From a virus, in IMG/VR virus record IMGVR_UViG_3300009049_000010, positions 1 to 40,123 of that record: a DNA stretch of 40,123 nucleotides; one strand, given 5' to 3'. The notes beneath the pieces are model-generated. The model was given only the letters and a program-made list of their open reading frames with translations. It did not search any database and was not told where the DNA came from. Shown one piece after another: positions 1-9,600 of this stretch (position 1 is the first letter of the stretch; each line of letters opens with the position of its first letter). The position numbers and the translations under genes are program-made.

Positions 1-103
1 CTCCGCCAGCATAGGCAGGAAAGTTTAATGTAGCTTTGAAAAGGTTGGTACGAGCACCACCACCTTTCAGTTTTGCTTTAAAATCATCGACTCTTAGTGA
101 CAT
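1..103 (-). CDS. 19: Tail tube protein gp19 (N-terminal fragment, cut by window edge)
   Basis: Only the first 34 codons are present; the gene runs off the left end of the window. The translation begins MSLRVDDFKAKLKGGGARTN and continues with LFKATLNFPAYAGG, the characteristic start of gp19 tail tube subunits in marine T4-type phages. gp19 stacks as hexameric rings to form the inner tube of the contractile tail, inside the gp18 sheath. The ATG at 101-103 is preceded by a strong AAGGAG Shine-Dalgarno (111-116 on the minus strand) that overlaps the gp18 stop codon, so translation of the two subunits is probably coupled. Identification rests on the N-terminal motif plus position directly after gp18, the T4 gene order. 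Confidence 0.9.
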   Translation of the reverse strand, partial: MSLRVDDFKAKLKGGGARTNLFKATLNFPAYAGG

Positions 104-110
104 TATATAT

Positions 111-116
111 CTCCTT
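111..116 (-). promoter_or_regulatory. Shine-Dalgarno of gene 19, overlapping the gene 18 stop
   Basis: The minus strand reads AAGGAG here, seven bases before the ATG of gp19, and it overlaps the TAA stop of gp18 (115-117). This is among the strongest ribosome binding sites in the window, fitting a tube protein needed in high copy. Confidence 0.75.
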
Positions 117-2010
117 AAACTGTGCCAACGACTTCTTCAAACTCGACACCTGATCTAACTGCTACGAAGTTTAATGTTACGTAGTTGATAGAACGTGCTG
201 GTTTGATGAAGACTGTTGCTACGAATTCGTTACGATCAACGACTGCTGATGTATTGTTTGTTTCATCACAAACAACACGGAAGTCAGTGATACCGCGACG
301 ACCCTGAATCTCACGTAGGAACGGTTCTACGATGTTAACAAATTCTGCGCGAGTAAACTCATCGTTGAATTCGAACATTGCGTTTTTACCCGCCTCTGCG
401 ATTGAACGTTCAATCACCAAGAACAAACGACGTACGTTGATACGGTCGAATGCTGATGGACGTGATAGGTGAGTCTTATCACCGAATAGTACAGTACCTT
501 GGCCAGGCAAGCTGACGATTGGATTTACTTTTGCGCTATATAATGTATCACGTTGTGCCTTGGTTGGATTGAAGACAAGAGATGTTACACCAAAGTATTG
601 ACCACGACGTGAACCAGCTGGTGAGAACCAAGGTGCTGAATCTCTATCTGCTGCTGCCATGATACCTGCGGTAGATGATGCCGCCGCGATAGTCTCGTAC
701 TTGTCCTGATACTTGTTGTATACCTTTAACCAGTTACCGTCACAAATGAGGTAATCGCTGTCGGGTAATCCATTAGACCAAGCTATAATGTCGTCCATGC
801 TTGATGCTTTGACTGCGTCCCCATAAGGAGATGCTACCGCAACACAATCTCTACGTGTTTTGGCCAAAGCTGCTACCTCAACATCAATCCCGTCATTTGC
901 TCCGCGAGAAGGTGCTACTAAGAAATCTACTGTAATTGAATCTACGTCTGCGTACTGGTCGAATGCGCGAATATAGTCCGCCTTACCATGTACACCGTTA
1001 GCTCCACCTGACAAGGTGAATGTCACAACACTAGTTGTTAAAGTACCAATGCTAGACGCCCAAACCCAATCGGATTTGTTATTGATAACATCCAATACAT
1101 TGTTCGCTGAACCGTCTGGTAGTTTTGCGCCTTCAACAGTTGATAAGTACTCGTGAGTCTCAACAACTTCACCGTCGACTAAGATCACGACGTGAACTTC
1201 ATTACCTACTGGCGCAGAAGAAAACTTGCTTGCGTAAGTCCATTGGGCAAATGCTGCAGGAGGGCAAACTTGAACACTAATGAGGTTACCACGGTCGCCA
1301 GGATAGCGTGCTATAATCTTGTAAAAATCCAAATCTTGCTGTTCGTAATCTTCAGCATTAAGTACTTGGATACCAGTAGGTAGTGGTTGGTCATATAACC
1401 ATGTTGCTACGATTTCTGGATGTGGAGTTACCACTCCATCACCGTCAGCTTCAGGGGTATATACTAACCGACTGTTACCAGTTAGCGGAGGAGTTGTTAA
1501 TGTCAACTCACCATCAGCCGAAGTGCCGACAGCATGAACTACGGCTCCGGTGGCGTCAAGAACATTAGTTTTCCATGTGCTATCAATTACAGGGTTTAAC
1601 GCATTATCTCCGACGCGGAAGGGTAATTCATAGAAATACACTTCGCCTTCGGTGACATACCGCAAAGTTAGATCGCTACCACCGGCAACAACCTCTGTCC
1701 CGCCTGCCGAACCTTCAGCAACAGCGTTAGTGTCTCCATCGCTTACAATACGCGTAACGTATGCAGTTGATGAATATTTGAGGAATTGCGCAACAGACAA
1801 AAAGTCTGAGGCGGCCGCGCCTCCTTGTACAGGTGACCCAAATTTAAGTGCCAACTCTGCTTCGTTAGAAACGATAGTTGGTTTAAGTGCGGGGCCCCAG
1901 TTAAATTCTCCAGCGAATGCGCCAGTAGTACTAGACGTAGCAGGAACAACGCCTGTTAGATCGACTTCGCGTACTGTAACATTTGGAGACTCTGACGATT
2001 TAAGAGCCAT
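115..2010 (-). CDS. 18: Contractile tail sheath protein gp18
   Basis: This is the 631-residue tail sheath subunit, close to the 659 residues of T4 gp18. It polymerises around the gp19 tube and contracts during infection. The N-terminus (SPNVTVREVDLTGVVP, then TGAFAGEFNWGP) matches the conserved sheath start. The last ~130 residues carry the conserved core (FDRINVRRLFLVIERSI, AMFEFNDEFTRAEFVNIVEPFL, then GITDFRVVCDETNN and a final IKPARSINYVTLNFVAV) that makes the intersubunit beta-strand exchange in known sheaths. The middle (about residues 90-370) is more variable and corresponds to the surface domains. The ATG at 2008-2010 has an AAGGAAAC ribosome site. A TATAAATA late promoter lies 66 bases upstream in the gap after gp17, so sheath and tube can be expressed apart from the packaging genes. 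Confidence 0.96.
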   Translation of the reverse strand: MALKSSESPNVTVREVDLTGVVPATSSTTGAFAGEFNWGPALKPTIVSNEAELALKFGSPVQGGAAASDFLSVAQFLKYSSTAYVTRIVSDGDTNAVAEGSAGGTEVVAGGSDLTLRYVTEGEVYFYELPFRVGDNALNPVIDSTWKTNVLDATGAVVHAVGTSADGELTLTTPPLTGNSRLVYTPEADGDGVVTPHPEIVATWLYDQPLPTGIQVLNAEDYEQQDLDFYKIIARYPGDRGNLISVQVCPPAAFAQWTYASKFSSAPVGNEVHVVILVDGEVVETHEYLSTVEGAKLPDGSANNVLDVINNKSDWVWASSIGTLTTSVVTFTLSGGANGVHGKADYIRAFDQYADVDSITVDFLVAPSRGANDGIDVEVAALAKTRRDCVAVASPYGDAVKASSMDDIIAWSNGLPDSDYLICDGNWLKVYNKYQDKYETIAAASSTAGIMAAADRDSAPWFSPAGSRRGQYFGVTSLVFNPTKAQRDTLYSAKVNPIVSLPGQGTVLFGDKTHLSRPSAFDRINVRRLFLVIERSIAEAGKNAMFEFNDEFTRAEFVNIVEPFLREIQGRRGITDFRVVCDETNNTSAVVDRNEFVATVFIKPARSINYVTLNFVAVRSGVEFEEVVGTV

Positions 2011-2076
2011 AATAGTTTCCTTTTCGATTAAGGTATAATAAGTTTATCATAATACGGATTTTTTTCTCAATACTTC

Positions 2077-2084
2077 TATTTATA
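2077..2084 (-). promoter_or_regulatory. T4-type late promoter upstream of gene 18
   Basis: The minus strand reads TATAAATA, the exact T4 late promoter -10 element recognised by RNA polymerase carrying the phage sigma-like gp55. It sits in the 86-base gap between gp17 and gp18, 66 bases before the gp18 start. No inverted repeat surrounds this copy. Confidence 0.75.
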
Positions 2085-2096
2085 TTATTTTTAAAT

Positions 2097-3719
2097 CTAC
2101 CATTCTTCGGGAGTAAACTGCTGTGCTGATATGTCATGCCAACCCGCATTATAGGGATCTGTCAGGTCAAGTTCGGTACTATATGATGAGCCATCATCAA
2201 TAATTCCGAATGGGGGTATGTCGTCTTCAATCTCTTTCATTCGTTGTTCAAATAGCATTGTTCTAAAATCAACATCCGCAACATTGCCAAAAGATTGTGA
2301 GCTAACAAAGTATCCAAACATCACAAGGTTCATCATTAAGTCATCATGGTTACCGTCACTCGCTTCGAAAGACAACCCCTTAGATATAAAGGTTGATATT
2401 TCCATGATAGTATTTTCATCGTAAATATCTAGTTTATGATTTTCGATGATGTCCTTGATTGCCGAACATCCAATTCGTTTGACTTTTTTGTCCATACGAA
2501 TACCAATAGAATCTGCCTTGATTGCTGACTCTAGATGGATGTTCTCATACTCTAAGTCTTGATATAGACCAACACACACGACCATACCTTGGTCATTGTT
2601 CTCTACGACAACATACGCTTCGTTGTATACGGTAGCATATTTATATATTATGTTGGGATAAAGAATTGGGGATATTCGGTTATTGCGATACACGCATACC
2701 TGTTTGAATGGTTGTACTGAAACATCAAATATAGTAAATGTAGAATAATCTTGTCCACGCCCTTGACAAACATCAACGGTCATGATATACTGGTGATCTA
2801 TAATGGGTTCTTCATATACTGATACGTCCCCGCCTTCCAATCGACGAACTGGTTGACGCGCACGTAAATCTAGAAGTATCTGACCCTCAATGAGAGTATT
2901 ACCCGTACCGAAGAACGTATTACCAAATTCTTGGTCAAACTGTAAGGAGGAGGTGTTTGCTATAGTTTGCGCTTTCCACTTCTCGTCTCGGCCAGGGACA
3001 TCCCACCAATCTACACGAAACGGTTTGTAGGCATTAACACCCTGTACAGCACCTTCCCATATCTTTTGGAAAGTATTACCAATACCGTTTGCGGTACTTG
3101 TTATGATAACTTTTGTGTCCTTACCGGACGAAATTACAGGATAGGTTGATGTATAGAACTCTGCCGCATTCTCTACGAACGCAAACTCGTCTAGGAACAG
3201 AAGGTTAACCGACATACCACGAATAGAAGAACCAGAGGTTGCTGCGGCAATGATACGAGAGTTATTAGAGAACTCTATTGACCCTTTGTTAAGTGCTTTA
3301 CAGCCAGGCTGTAGGAAGAACGGGAGGTTCTCTAACATGAGTGTTACACGAGATAACATCTCACGTGCCGTCGCGCCTTTGTTAGCAAGAACCGCAATAG
3401 TCTTTTCTGGATGAAATACGGCATACCATAAAATATACCCTACCGAACTAATTGATTTACCAGATTGCCTACAAGCGAGAACGATAGAAAATCTATTATC
3501 ATTAAAGTGATTAAACATATTTTCTTGATAATCATATAGATCGAAAGGTACTAGACCTTTATCAAGATGAACTACCTTAACATACTTCCTACAGAAATAC
3601 GCGGGGTCTTTCATACACTTCTGGTATTCTCGAAGTTTCTTCTTATCCCACTCCTCGGAGACACCGTCACGTTTTACTTGAGGGTTTCCGAGATAGGAGT
3701 TCTTAGTGAAAGATGCCAT
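2097..3719 (-). CDS. 17: Terminase large subunit gp17 (packaging ATPase and nuclease)
   Basis: This is the motor that pumps DNA into the prohead and cuts the concatemer. At 540 residues it is shorter than T4 gp17 (610). Visible motifs: YDYQ adenine-binding Q-motif near 62-65; Walker A CRQSGKS at 83-89; Walker B NLLFLDE at 172-178 with the catalytic Glu; coupling motif TSTANG at 207-212. The C-terminal RNase H-like nuclease starts near residue 320 (IMTVDVCQGRGQDYST), has a second acidic strand (VVVENNDQG) and a late acidic segment (SDGNHDDLMMN) supplying metal ligands. The ATG overlaps the gp16 stop by one base (TAATG), which indicates translational coupling with the small subunit. An internal TATAAATA at 2638-2645 is probably a by-product of codons for Ile-Tyr-Lys-Tyr. 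Confidence 0.97.
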   Translation of the reverse strand: MASFTKNSYLGNPQVKRDGVSEEWDKKKLREYQKCMKDPAYFCRKYVKVVHLDKGLVPFDLYDYQENMFNHFNDNRFSIVLACRQSGKSISSVGYILWYAVFHPEKTIAVLANKGATAREMLSRVTLMLENLPFFLQPGCKALNKGSIEFSNNSRIIAAATSGSSIRGMSVNLLFLDEFAFVENAAEFYTSTYPVISSGKDTKVIITSTANGIGNTFQKIWEGAVQGVNAYKPFRVDWWDVPGRDEKWKAQTIANTSSLQFDQEFGNTFFGTGNTLIEGQILLDLRARQPVRRLEGGDVSVYEEPIIDHQYIMTVDVCQGRGQDYSTFTIFDVSVQPFKQVCVYRNNRISPILYPNIIYKYATVYNEAYVVVENNDQGMVVCVGLYQDLEYENIHLESAIKADSIGIRMDKKVKRIGCSAIKDIIENHKLDIYDENTIMEISTFISKGLSFEASDGNHDDLMMNLVMFGYFVSSQSFGNVADVDFRTMLFEQRMKEIEDDIPPFGIIDDGSSYSTELDLTDPYNAGWHDISAQQFTPEEW

Positions 3720-4096
3720 TATGAATCGTCCTGATCAATCACCTTTTCATCACCACCCAATAACATGCGCTGAAGGTCTGTAGTAGAACCTACAAATAAA
3801 TTGTTATTAGTAGTTGTTGCGTCTGCGGGTCTATCGTCTTTTAAAAGTTCTTTCTGCTTCTTGTTCAAATCCATTAACTTATCGTTAACGTCAGCGATAC
3901 CTTTAATCATACCAGCCAGAACTTCAAATGCTCGGGGGTGCTCACTTTCGCGAGCTACCTCAATCATCAACTCTAAAGACTCACGACCCTTTTCAATAAG
4001 GTCGTAGTAAGTTTCACGAGAGTATTCATAGTCTTGTTCATGTACAAAATTACGTTTCTCTTCTTTGTTAGATACCGTTGGGACTTTGCTCATCAT
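3719..4096 (-). CDS. 16: Terminase small subunit gp16
   Basis: This 125-residue, highly charged, mostly helical protein is called gp16 from its position immediately before gp17 and from the segment DYEYSRETYYDLIEKG followed by ESLELMIEVARESEHPRAFE, which resembles the central oligomerisation helices of T4-type small terminases. The small subunit recognises DNA and regulates the large subunit's ATPase. It is shorter than T4 gp16 (164 residues); the C-terminal ~30 residues are polar and probably flexible. The start codon lies 29 bases inside the end of gp15, and a second ATG follows directly, so Met1 or Met2 could initiate. Confidence 0.85.
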   Translation of the reverse strand: MMSKVPTVSNKEEKRNFVHEQDYEYSRETYYDLIEKGRESLELMIEVARESEHPRAFEVLAGMIKGIADVNDKLMDLNKKQKELLKDDRPADATTTNNNLFVGSTTDLQRMLLGGDEKVIDQDDS

Positions 4097-4847
4097 TAAT
4101 CTCTATAGTAAATCCATAGTCACTATCAGGACTCACGTCAATTGGGTCTGTAGTAATTCTTATATTACTCAAGAACGGGTTTAAATCATCATTGGAAAGC
4201 ATGTGTATATTAGTGTTAACTTCTCTAATAAGCGTGCCTTCCTTCACTGGCCCGTAGAAATTAGTTTTCATCTCAAAGTTAAGATTATATATAATTGTTC
4301 TACGTTGCTCTAATGGGCCTTCATAATCATCTTGAAAATCTACACCAGTGAGAGTGACCGGAATATCTTCGACTATATCGGGTAAATCGCTGAATGGTTT
4401 TACCGAGAGCGTGTATTGCGGAGCAAAGTATGGTATAATTTGTTCAACCACTTGTAACGCATCATCTTGCGATTTAGCATAAACTGCTAATTGAAACGAC
4501 AATATATACGGAACACCTGTGTATAAATCTTTTCTTTCACCAATAGGTGCCGCATTAAACGTATTCATTTTAGGTAACTGACGCTGCGGGTCATAATTAA
4601 TACCAATTATCTCGAAGGACATTCTAGGTAACTTAATGGCGACGCGACGTTCAGCCTCTTCACCTTGCGACATCTCTTCGAGTCTCTCTAAGAAACTCCT
4701 CTTCGGAGCATAAGATAATGGTACTTTGACTTGTGATAAGACTTTACCGTTAGAGTCTGTTCTCAAAACATGTATGTCATTAAACAGAGAACCAAATATA
4801 GATACAGAAGTCCTTACTCGCTTGTTATAAAAATAAGTACCTAACAT
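4068..4847 (-). CDS. 15: Tail completion / sheath stabilizer gp15
   Basis: At 259 residues this is close to T4 gp15 (272), the hexameric ring that caps the head-proximal end of the sheath and tube and joins the tail to the neck. The N-terminus MLGTYFYNKRVRTSVSIFGS followed by LFNDIHVLR is the recognisable gp15 signature. Other gp15-like segments are SYAPKRSFLERLE and the central MSFEIIGINYDPQRQLPKMN. It begins in a TAATG overlap with gp14 and overlaps gp16 by 29 bases, so it is part of a tightly packed gp13-gp17 unit. Confidence 0.94.
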   Translation of the reverse strand: MLGTYFYNKRVRTSVSIFGSLFNDIHVLRTDSNGKVLSQVKVPLSYAPKRSFLERLEEMSQGEEAERRVAIKLPRMSFEIIGINYDPQRQLPKMNTFNAAPIGERKDLYTGVPYILSFQLAVYAKSQDDALQVVEQIIPYFAPQYTLSVKPFSDLPDIVEDIPVTLTGVDFQDDYEGPLEQRRTIIYNLNFEMKTNFYGPVKEGTLIREVNTNIHMLSNDDLNPFLSNIRITTDPIDVSPDSDYGFTIEINDEQSPNGI

Positions 4848-5737
4848 TATGAAACATCTCCGAAGGGGTTCGATTCTGAAAAGTCTAGGAAATCATTTTC
4901 GAAATCATCAAATATTTTATTCTGTGATAGAGGTTGTATTTCGTTTACATTATCCCCAATGGTTCCCTGTACCGGCATATACACCGCACCAGACTCCGCA
5001 AATACTTCTCGGTCATCAGACCACATGTGGTATTGTCCGTCATCAGCACCCGTGTGCGCGATAGATAGCACACGTGTTTGACTGTTCCACGCAGTAACTT
5101 CACCGCCAAGTTCAAAATCGTCAAACGTCTGGAATACGTATTCTCCGGTCTCGTAGAAACCACCTTGGTTAGAATCTGGTTCAGCCATAGTCATATGATA
5201 CTGATAGGCGTGTTCTTTTTCTACAATATCAATCGCATCAACACCAGTGTCAAAGTCTTCATCAGAGAACTCAAACAACTCACACTGCATACGGAAGAGT
5301 GGTAACTGGGATAACTGATAGAAAGGAGTTTCAGTCTCAACTTTCTTGACCTCGAACAAAGACTGAGATAGAGGTAAGAATATAACATCACCCTCCCTTG
5401 GTCTGAATTTCTTGTCTGATAGTTTATCACCAATTAATTCCTGCCATCGCCGACGAGCAATCACAAATGTTGCTTGATCGCGTAACTCGATACCAAACTT
5501 GGTGAACAGGTCTCCCTCTCCGTCAAATCCGTCAGTATTCTCTATGAAAACCTCTACCTTATAGGCGTCAGAGAACTGGGACTGAATGCTGTCCAGAAAG
5601 ATATCTTCCCTCTCTACAACTTCTCGGGGTAGATAATAAATGTCCTGACCATAGAATTTAATAGACTCTATAATTAAGTCTTCGTATAAACTCTGTTCTG
5701 GTCTGTGATTTTGACTTATATATGGATTAGTTGCCAT
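4847..5737 (-). CDS. 14: Neck protein gp14
   Basis: At 296 residues this is somewhat longer than T4 gp14 (256). With gp13 it seals the packaged head and provides the platform for tail attachment. The N-terminal segment EDLIIESIKFYGQDIYYLPR and the following acidic stretch with REDIFLDSIQSQFSDAYKVE are typical of gp14, as is ATFVIARRRWQEL. The acidic C-terminus ends NDFLDFSESNPFGDVS. It starts four bases after the stop of gp13 and ends in a TAATG overlap with gp15. The gap to gp13 leaves only a modest ribosome site (AGGGTAA). Confidence 0.94.
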   Translation of the reverse strand: MATNPYISQNHRPEQSLYEDLIIESIKFYGQDIYYLPREVVEREDIFLDSIQSQFSDAYKVEVFIENTDGFDGEGDLFTKFGIELRDQATFVIARRRWQELIGDKLSDKKFRPREGDVIFLPLSQSLFEVKKVETETPFYQLSQLPLFRMQCELFEFSDEDFDTGVDAIDIVEKEHAYQYHMTMAEPDSNQGGFYETGEYVFQTFDDFELGGEVTAWNSQTRVLSIAHTGADDGQYHMWSDDREVFAESGAVYMPVQGTIGDNVNEIQPLSQNKIFDDFENDFLDFSESNPFGDVS

Positions 5738-5740
5738 GGG

Positions 5741-6511
5741 TTACCCTACAAAAAAGATTGGGCCTTCGTCTTCCTCTTCACGGAATTTCTCCATGATTTT
5801 TTCGATGTCTTGTAGAGCATCTTCATAGATTTGACGAGCGTTTACAGTGACACCGCCTGGCAATGTCATTCCATCAAACTTAATCAAGTTAGTACCCCAC
5901 TGTCTCTTAATGAGCGCAGTACAATATGATTTGAGAAAACGATGATTCCAAAGAGAGTTATATTCTGTTATTGAATCGTCTGGGTCTCTAATACCATATA
6001 CCTCAAATACGATATAATCCCCCGCAGTAAGTTTGCTTTTACCTATAGTTAGATTTATTCTATTATATTGTCTATCGAATAAAATCTCTGGTTGTCCAGT
6101 TAACTTCATGTCCAACAACGATAAGTGTTGCTGCATCTGTTCGTACTGAGCAAGGTCTCCCAAGATGCCATTTCCGGCAACAAAGTCTGACATGGTAAAT
6201 TTCATGTACTGCCATGCGTCACTGAACCATCCATTCTGTGAACCGTTAAAGGACATGGGGAGCATACGAACTACACTTATCATATCCAAATTGTCAGGAA
6301 AATCGATAGATTGATTGTCGATATCTTCCTGAGTCAATTGATGCTTCAAGTAAAAGCGTTTACTTCCATCTGGATGAAATTCACGAAACCACTGAAGTGC
6401 TTCGTCTACACGGTCATCCAATTGTTCTTCATCTATATTGACTTCTACTACTGGGTGCCCTAATGCACGCAAGCAATAGTCCATCAAATCATCTCGGTTA
6501 GTTACATACAT
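5741..6511 (-). CDS. 13: Neck protein gp13
   Basis: This 256-residue protein (T4 gp13 has 309) is the head-completion neck subunit that interacts with the portal and gp14. The signature is the N-terminus MYVTNRDDLMDYCLRALGHP and then DDRVDEALQWFREFHPDGS; the C-terminal half contains RFLKSYCTALIKRQWGTNLIKF. It is the first gene of the neck-terminase unit, with a late promoter 28 bases upstream and a TTAGGAC ribosome site. A UUCG-loop terminator just beyond the promoter separates it from the preceding fiber gene. Confidence 0.94.
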   Translation of the reverse strand: MYVTNRDDLMDYCLRALGHPVVEVNIDEEQLDDRVDEALQWFREFHPDGSKRFYLKHQLTQEDIDNQSIDFPDNLDMISVVRMLPMSFNGSQNGWFSDAWQYMKFTMSDFVAGNGILGDLAQYEQMQQHLSLLDMKLTGQPEILFDRQYNRINLTIGKSKLTAGDYIVFEVYGIRDPDDSITEYNSLWNHRFLKSYCTALIKRQWGTNLIKFDGMTLPGGVTVNARQIYEDALQDIEKIMEKFREEEDEGPIFFVG

Positions 6512-6539
6512 GAGGTGCGTCCTAAAGTTATTCTAGTTC

Positions 6540-6547
6540 TATTTATA
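6540..6547 (-). promoter_or_regulatory. T4-type late promoter upstream of gene 13
   Basis: The minus strand reads TATAAATA, 28 bases before the gp13 ATG and directly downstream of the terminator at 6565-6593. It is placed to transcribe gp13 through gp17 as one unit. Confidence 0.8.
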
Positions 6548-6564
6548 CGTTTTATAGCGCACAT

Positions 6565-6593
6565 AAAAAAAGGGACACCGAAGTGTCCCTTTT
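6565..6593 (-). terminator. Rho-independent terminator with UUCG tetraloop
   Basis: On the minus strand AAAAGGGACAC and GTGTCCCTTTT form an 11-bp perfect stem closed by a C(UUCG)G loop, followed by a run of T residues. It ends the transcript of the 1142-residue fiber gene, whose stop codon lies 23 bases upstream. Confidence 0.92.
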
Positions 6594-6615
6594 CGCATAC
6601 TACTTATTAGTAATA

Positions 6616-9600
6616 TTAGTTTACAATAACACCATTGATATCATAGATGTCAATACGGTAGTGAGAAGGAGCTTGTCCACCCAAACCGTTCGCGTTAGTA
6701 GATGATGCTACGTGTAGAGATGAAGCAGTTTCCGCTTCGTCAATCTTGATTTCACCAGTGGTTGAATTGTAAGTGATACATAGACCACCAGACAATACCG
6801 ACTTAGTACGTTCCGGAGTCCAGTACTTGTTAGTACCTTCACTTAGGTCATCAGTGTCCCAATTTTCGATAGCACCTACTTTAGTATTTAAAGTAGAGAT
6901 ACTAGCATTGTTAGAACTGACCAATCCTTGTAACGTTCCATCAGCAGATTGGAAAGCAGCAACAATCTCTGTCAATGAATCCAAAGCAGCTGGATCAGTG
7001 TTAGAGACAATACTGTTAATCTGATTCTGAAGTGAATTATCACCAGCAACACGTAACGCAACTTCTGTGTTAATGTTATTCTGGAGAGTAGTATCACCGG
7101 CAGCACGAACAACCAATTCGGCAGCAAGACCGACCTGTAGGTCACTATCAGCAGCCGCACGAGTTGATGCTTCTGTATCAATGTTACCCTGTAAGAGGAT
7201 ATCCGCAGCAGAACGAGCTGATGCTTCCGAAGTAATCGCAGTATCGTTGACACCTTCCGCAGCAGTAGCACGAGTGATTTCGTTACTGATTGAAGTGACA
7301 GCAGTATTTAATTCACCGTGTAGTTCGTTGATAGCAACTGCTAGTGAAGCAGCAGTAGTATCAAGAGCAGTACCTATACCAGTGAATGTCTGTAACGAAT
7401 CAACATTACCTTCTTCAGTAGACAGACGACCACCCTGAACAGCTACTGTAGATGCTGTGGCAGATGCGAGTCCCTGAACCACTGCCATATCTGAGTCTAA
7501 AGTATCTACACGACCGTCAATAACATTAATCGCTGAAGAGTTTCCACTCATCAATGACTGTAAATTACCGTCAGCAGCCTCAAACGCAGCAACAACTTCT
7601 ACTATAGTATCTAGAGCAGGAATTGTACCGGTAGTGATTGCGTTAACCGCATTCTGTACAGAAGTAATTGCCGCTTGTAGGTTGTTATCACCTGTGATAC
7701 GAGCAGTATTAGCATTCGCAACATCAGTGATTAGACCTGATACAGCGTTTGCGCGTGAAGTAACTTCTGCTGTAATCTGACTCTGTAGATCACTGTCAGC
7801 ACTTTCGCGAGCAAGTTGTTCCGCATCAATATTACTCTGGAGAGTAGTATCAGCAGACGCACGGGTTGATGCTTCAGATGAAATTGCTGTCGCATTAACA
7901 CCTTCCGCAGCAGTAGCACGAGTAACTTCTGCCGTGATATTACCTTGAAGTACACTATCAGCAGACGCACGGGTTGATGCTTCAGTAGACGCACCAGAAC
8001 TTAGAGTATGAATCTGTCCCTGTAGGTCATTGTCTAGAGCAGTAACCGCAGATGCGATATCTGCCGCAACAGCTGATTTTGCTTTAGCATCAGTAAAGTA
8101 CTCATTAGAACCTTCCACTAGGTCGCTAGTAGATAGCGCAATCTTAGTGTAAGAAGAACCGTCGAATACTTCCCACTGATCTGAGGTTTCATTCCATCGA
8201 ATCTGAGCAGCAGCTTCGTCACCACGCATTACGCGGAAACCAGCATTCTCAGTCGGAGTACCAGAAGTAACATTTGAGTTCAAGTCAATGATGTTATCTG
8301 CTAATGAGATAGTCTCAGAGTTAACTGTAGTTACAGTACCTTGAACAGATAAATTACCTTGAACATCAACGTCGCCTAAGAAAGACTTATTACCTACGTG
8401 ATCAGCAGCAATCTTACTATCAACATATCCTTTGTTAGCAGCTTCGCCGTCTGTTTGTGGAACCGCAACATTAAAGATGCAGTTACCATTCATTTCAACG
8501 TCACCGCCGAATTGAGTAGCAGCGCCACCAACAGTTGTGATTGTTTTGCCAGAAGACAGGATAAAATTAGATTTAACCTGAATAGATTCTGAACCAGCGT
8601 TTAGATCAATTACACCACCACCGGAAGTACCGAATGATAGGTTCTGACCTGAGTCCGCGTACATTGTGATTGTACCGCTGTTGTCCTCAAGGATTTTAGT
8701 ACCGTTGATGTATAATGAGCCAGGGCCGATATACACATCACGCCATACTTTGTCCGGAGAACCAAGACTATACGTGTCATCTAGAGAAGGAACCAAATTC
8801 TGCCCGATAGATGTACCATCAATAGAGATAGTACCACCAGATACACTAACACCGTCACCAGCAACTAGGTTAGTTGAAAACTCACCGGTTGATTGGTTAT
8901 AAGACAATCCAGTACCAGCTTGTACCGACGCACGTGCCTTGGCAGTAGTGAAGTACTCATTAGAACCTTGTGGAATATCAGTAGTAGAATATCCTTCTAC
9001 CGCAGTTATACGAGAACTTAACGCGGTATCAGCAGCGGCACGAGTATTCGCTTCAGCGTCAACAGTGCTACTAACAATAGAAACCGCATATGCGTTCGCT
9101 GCCACTTTGGCAGCATCTGCCTTAGTAGTTGCGTCTGCGGATGCCGTAGTTTCCGCCGCCAGTTGGGCAGCGTCTGCTTTAGAAGTCGCGTCTGCGGATG
9201 AGGTAGCGATTGCTGCAAGGACATCACTGTCACGAGCAGATTCTTCCGCACTAAATGATGCAGCAACATCAGATGCGTTTGCCTTGAGACCAAGAGCAGC
9301 AGTAGTCGCAGTATCGTCAGCTTTAGTTGCGATAGACGCAGTAATTGATGACGCAAAGTTCGCGTCGTCACCCAAGGCAGCTGCCAACTCGTTAAGAGTA
9401 TCTAGTGCGCCAGGAGCAGAAGCAACCAATGCGGCAACTTCAGTATCAGTATATGCGTTTGCAGCAGCTTCAGCAGCGTCTGCTTTAGTAGTTGCGTCAG
9501 CAGATGCTGCAGAGATTGCTTCTGATTTAGCAGTATTAATTGCTGAAGTTAGAGTTGTAGTATCTCCGGTCTGCGCACTTTTTACAGTAGCAACTTCAGA

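Noticed and set aside
2638-2645. TATAAATA on the minus strand inside gene 17
   Set aside because: It is explained by Ile-Tyr-Lys-Tyr codons, is far from any start codon and has no special context.
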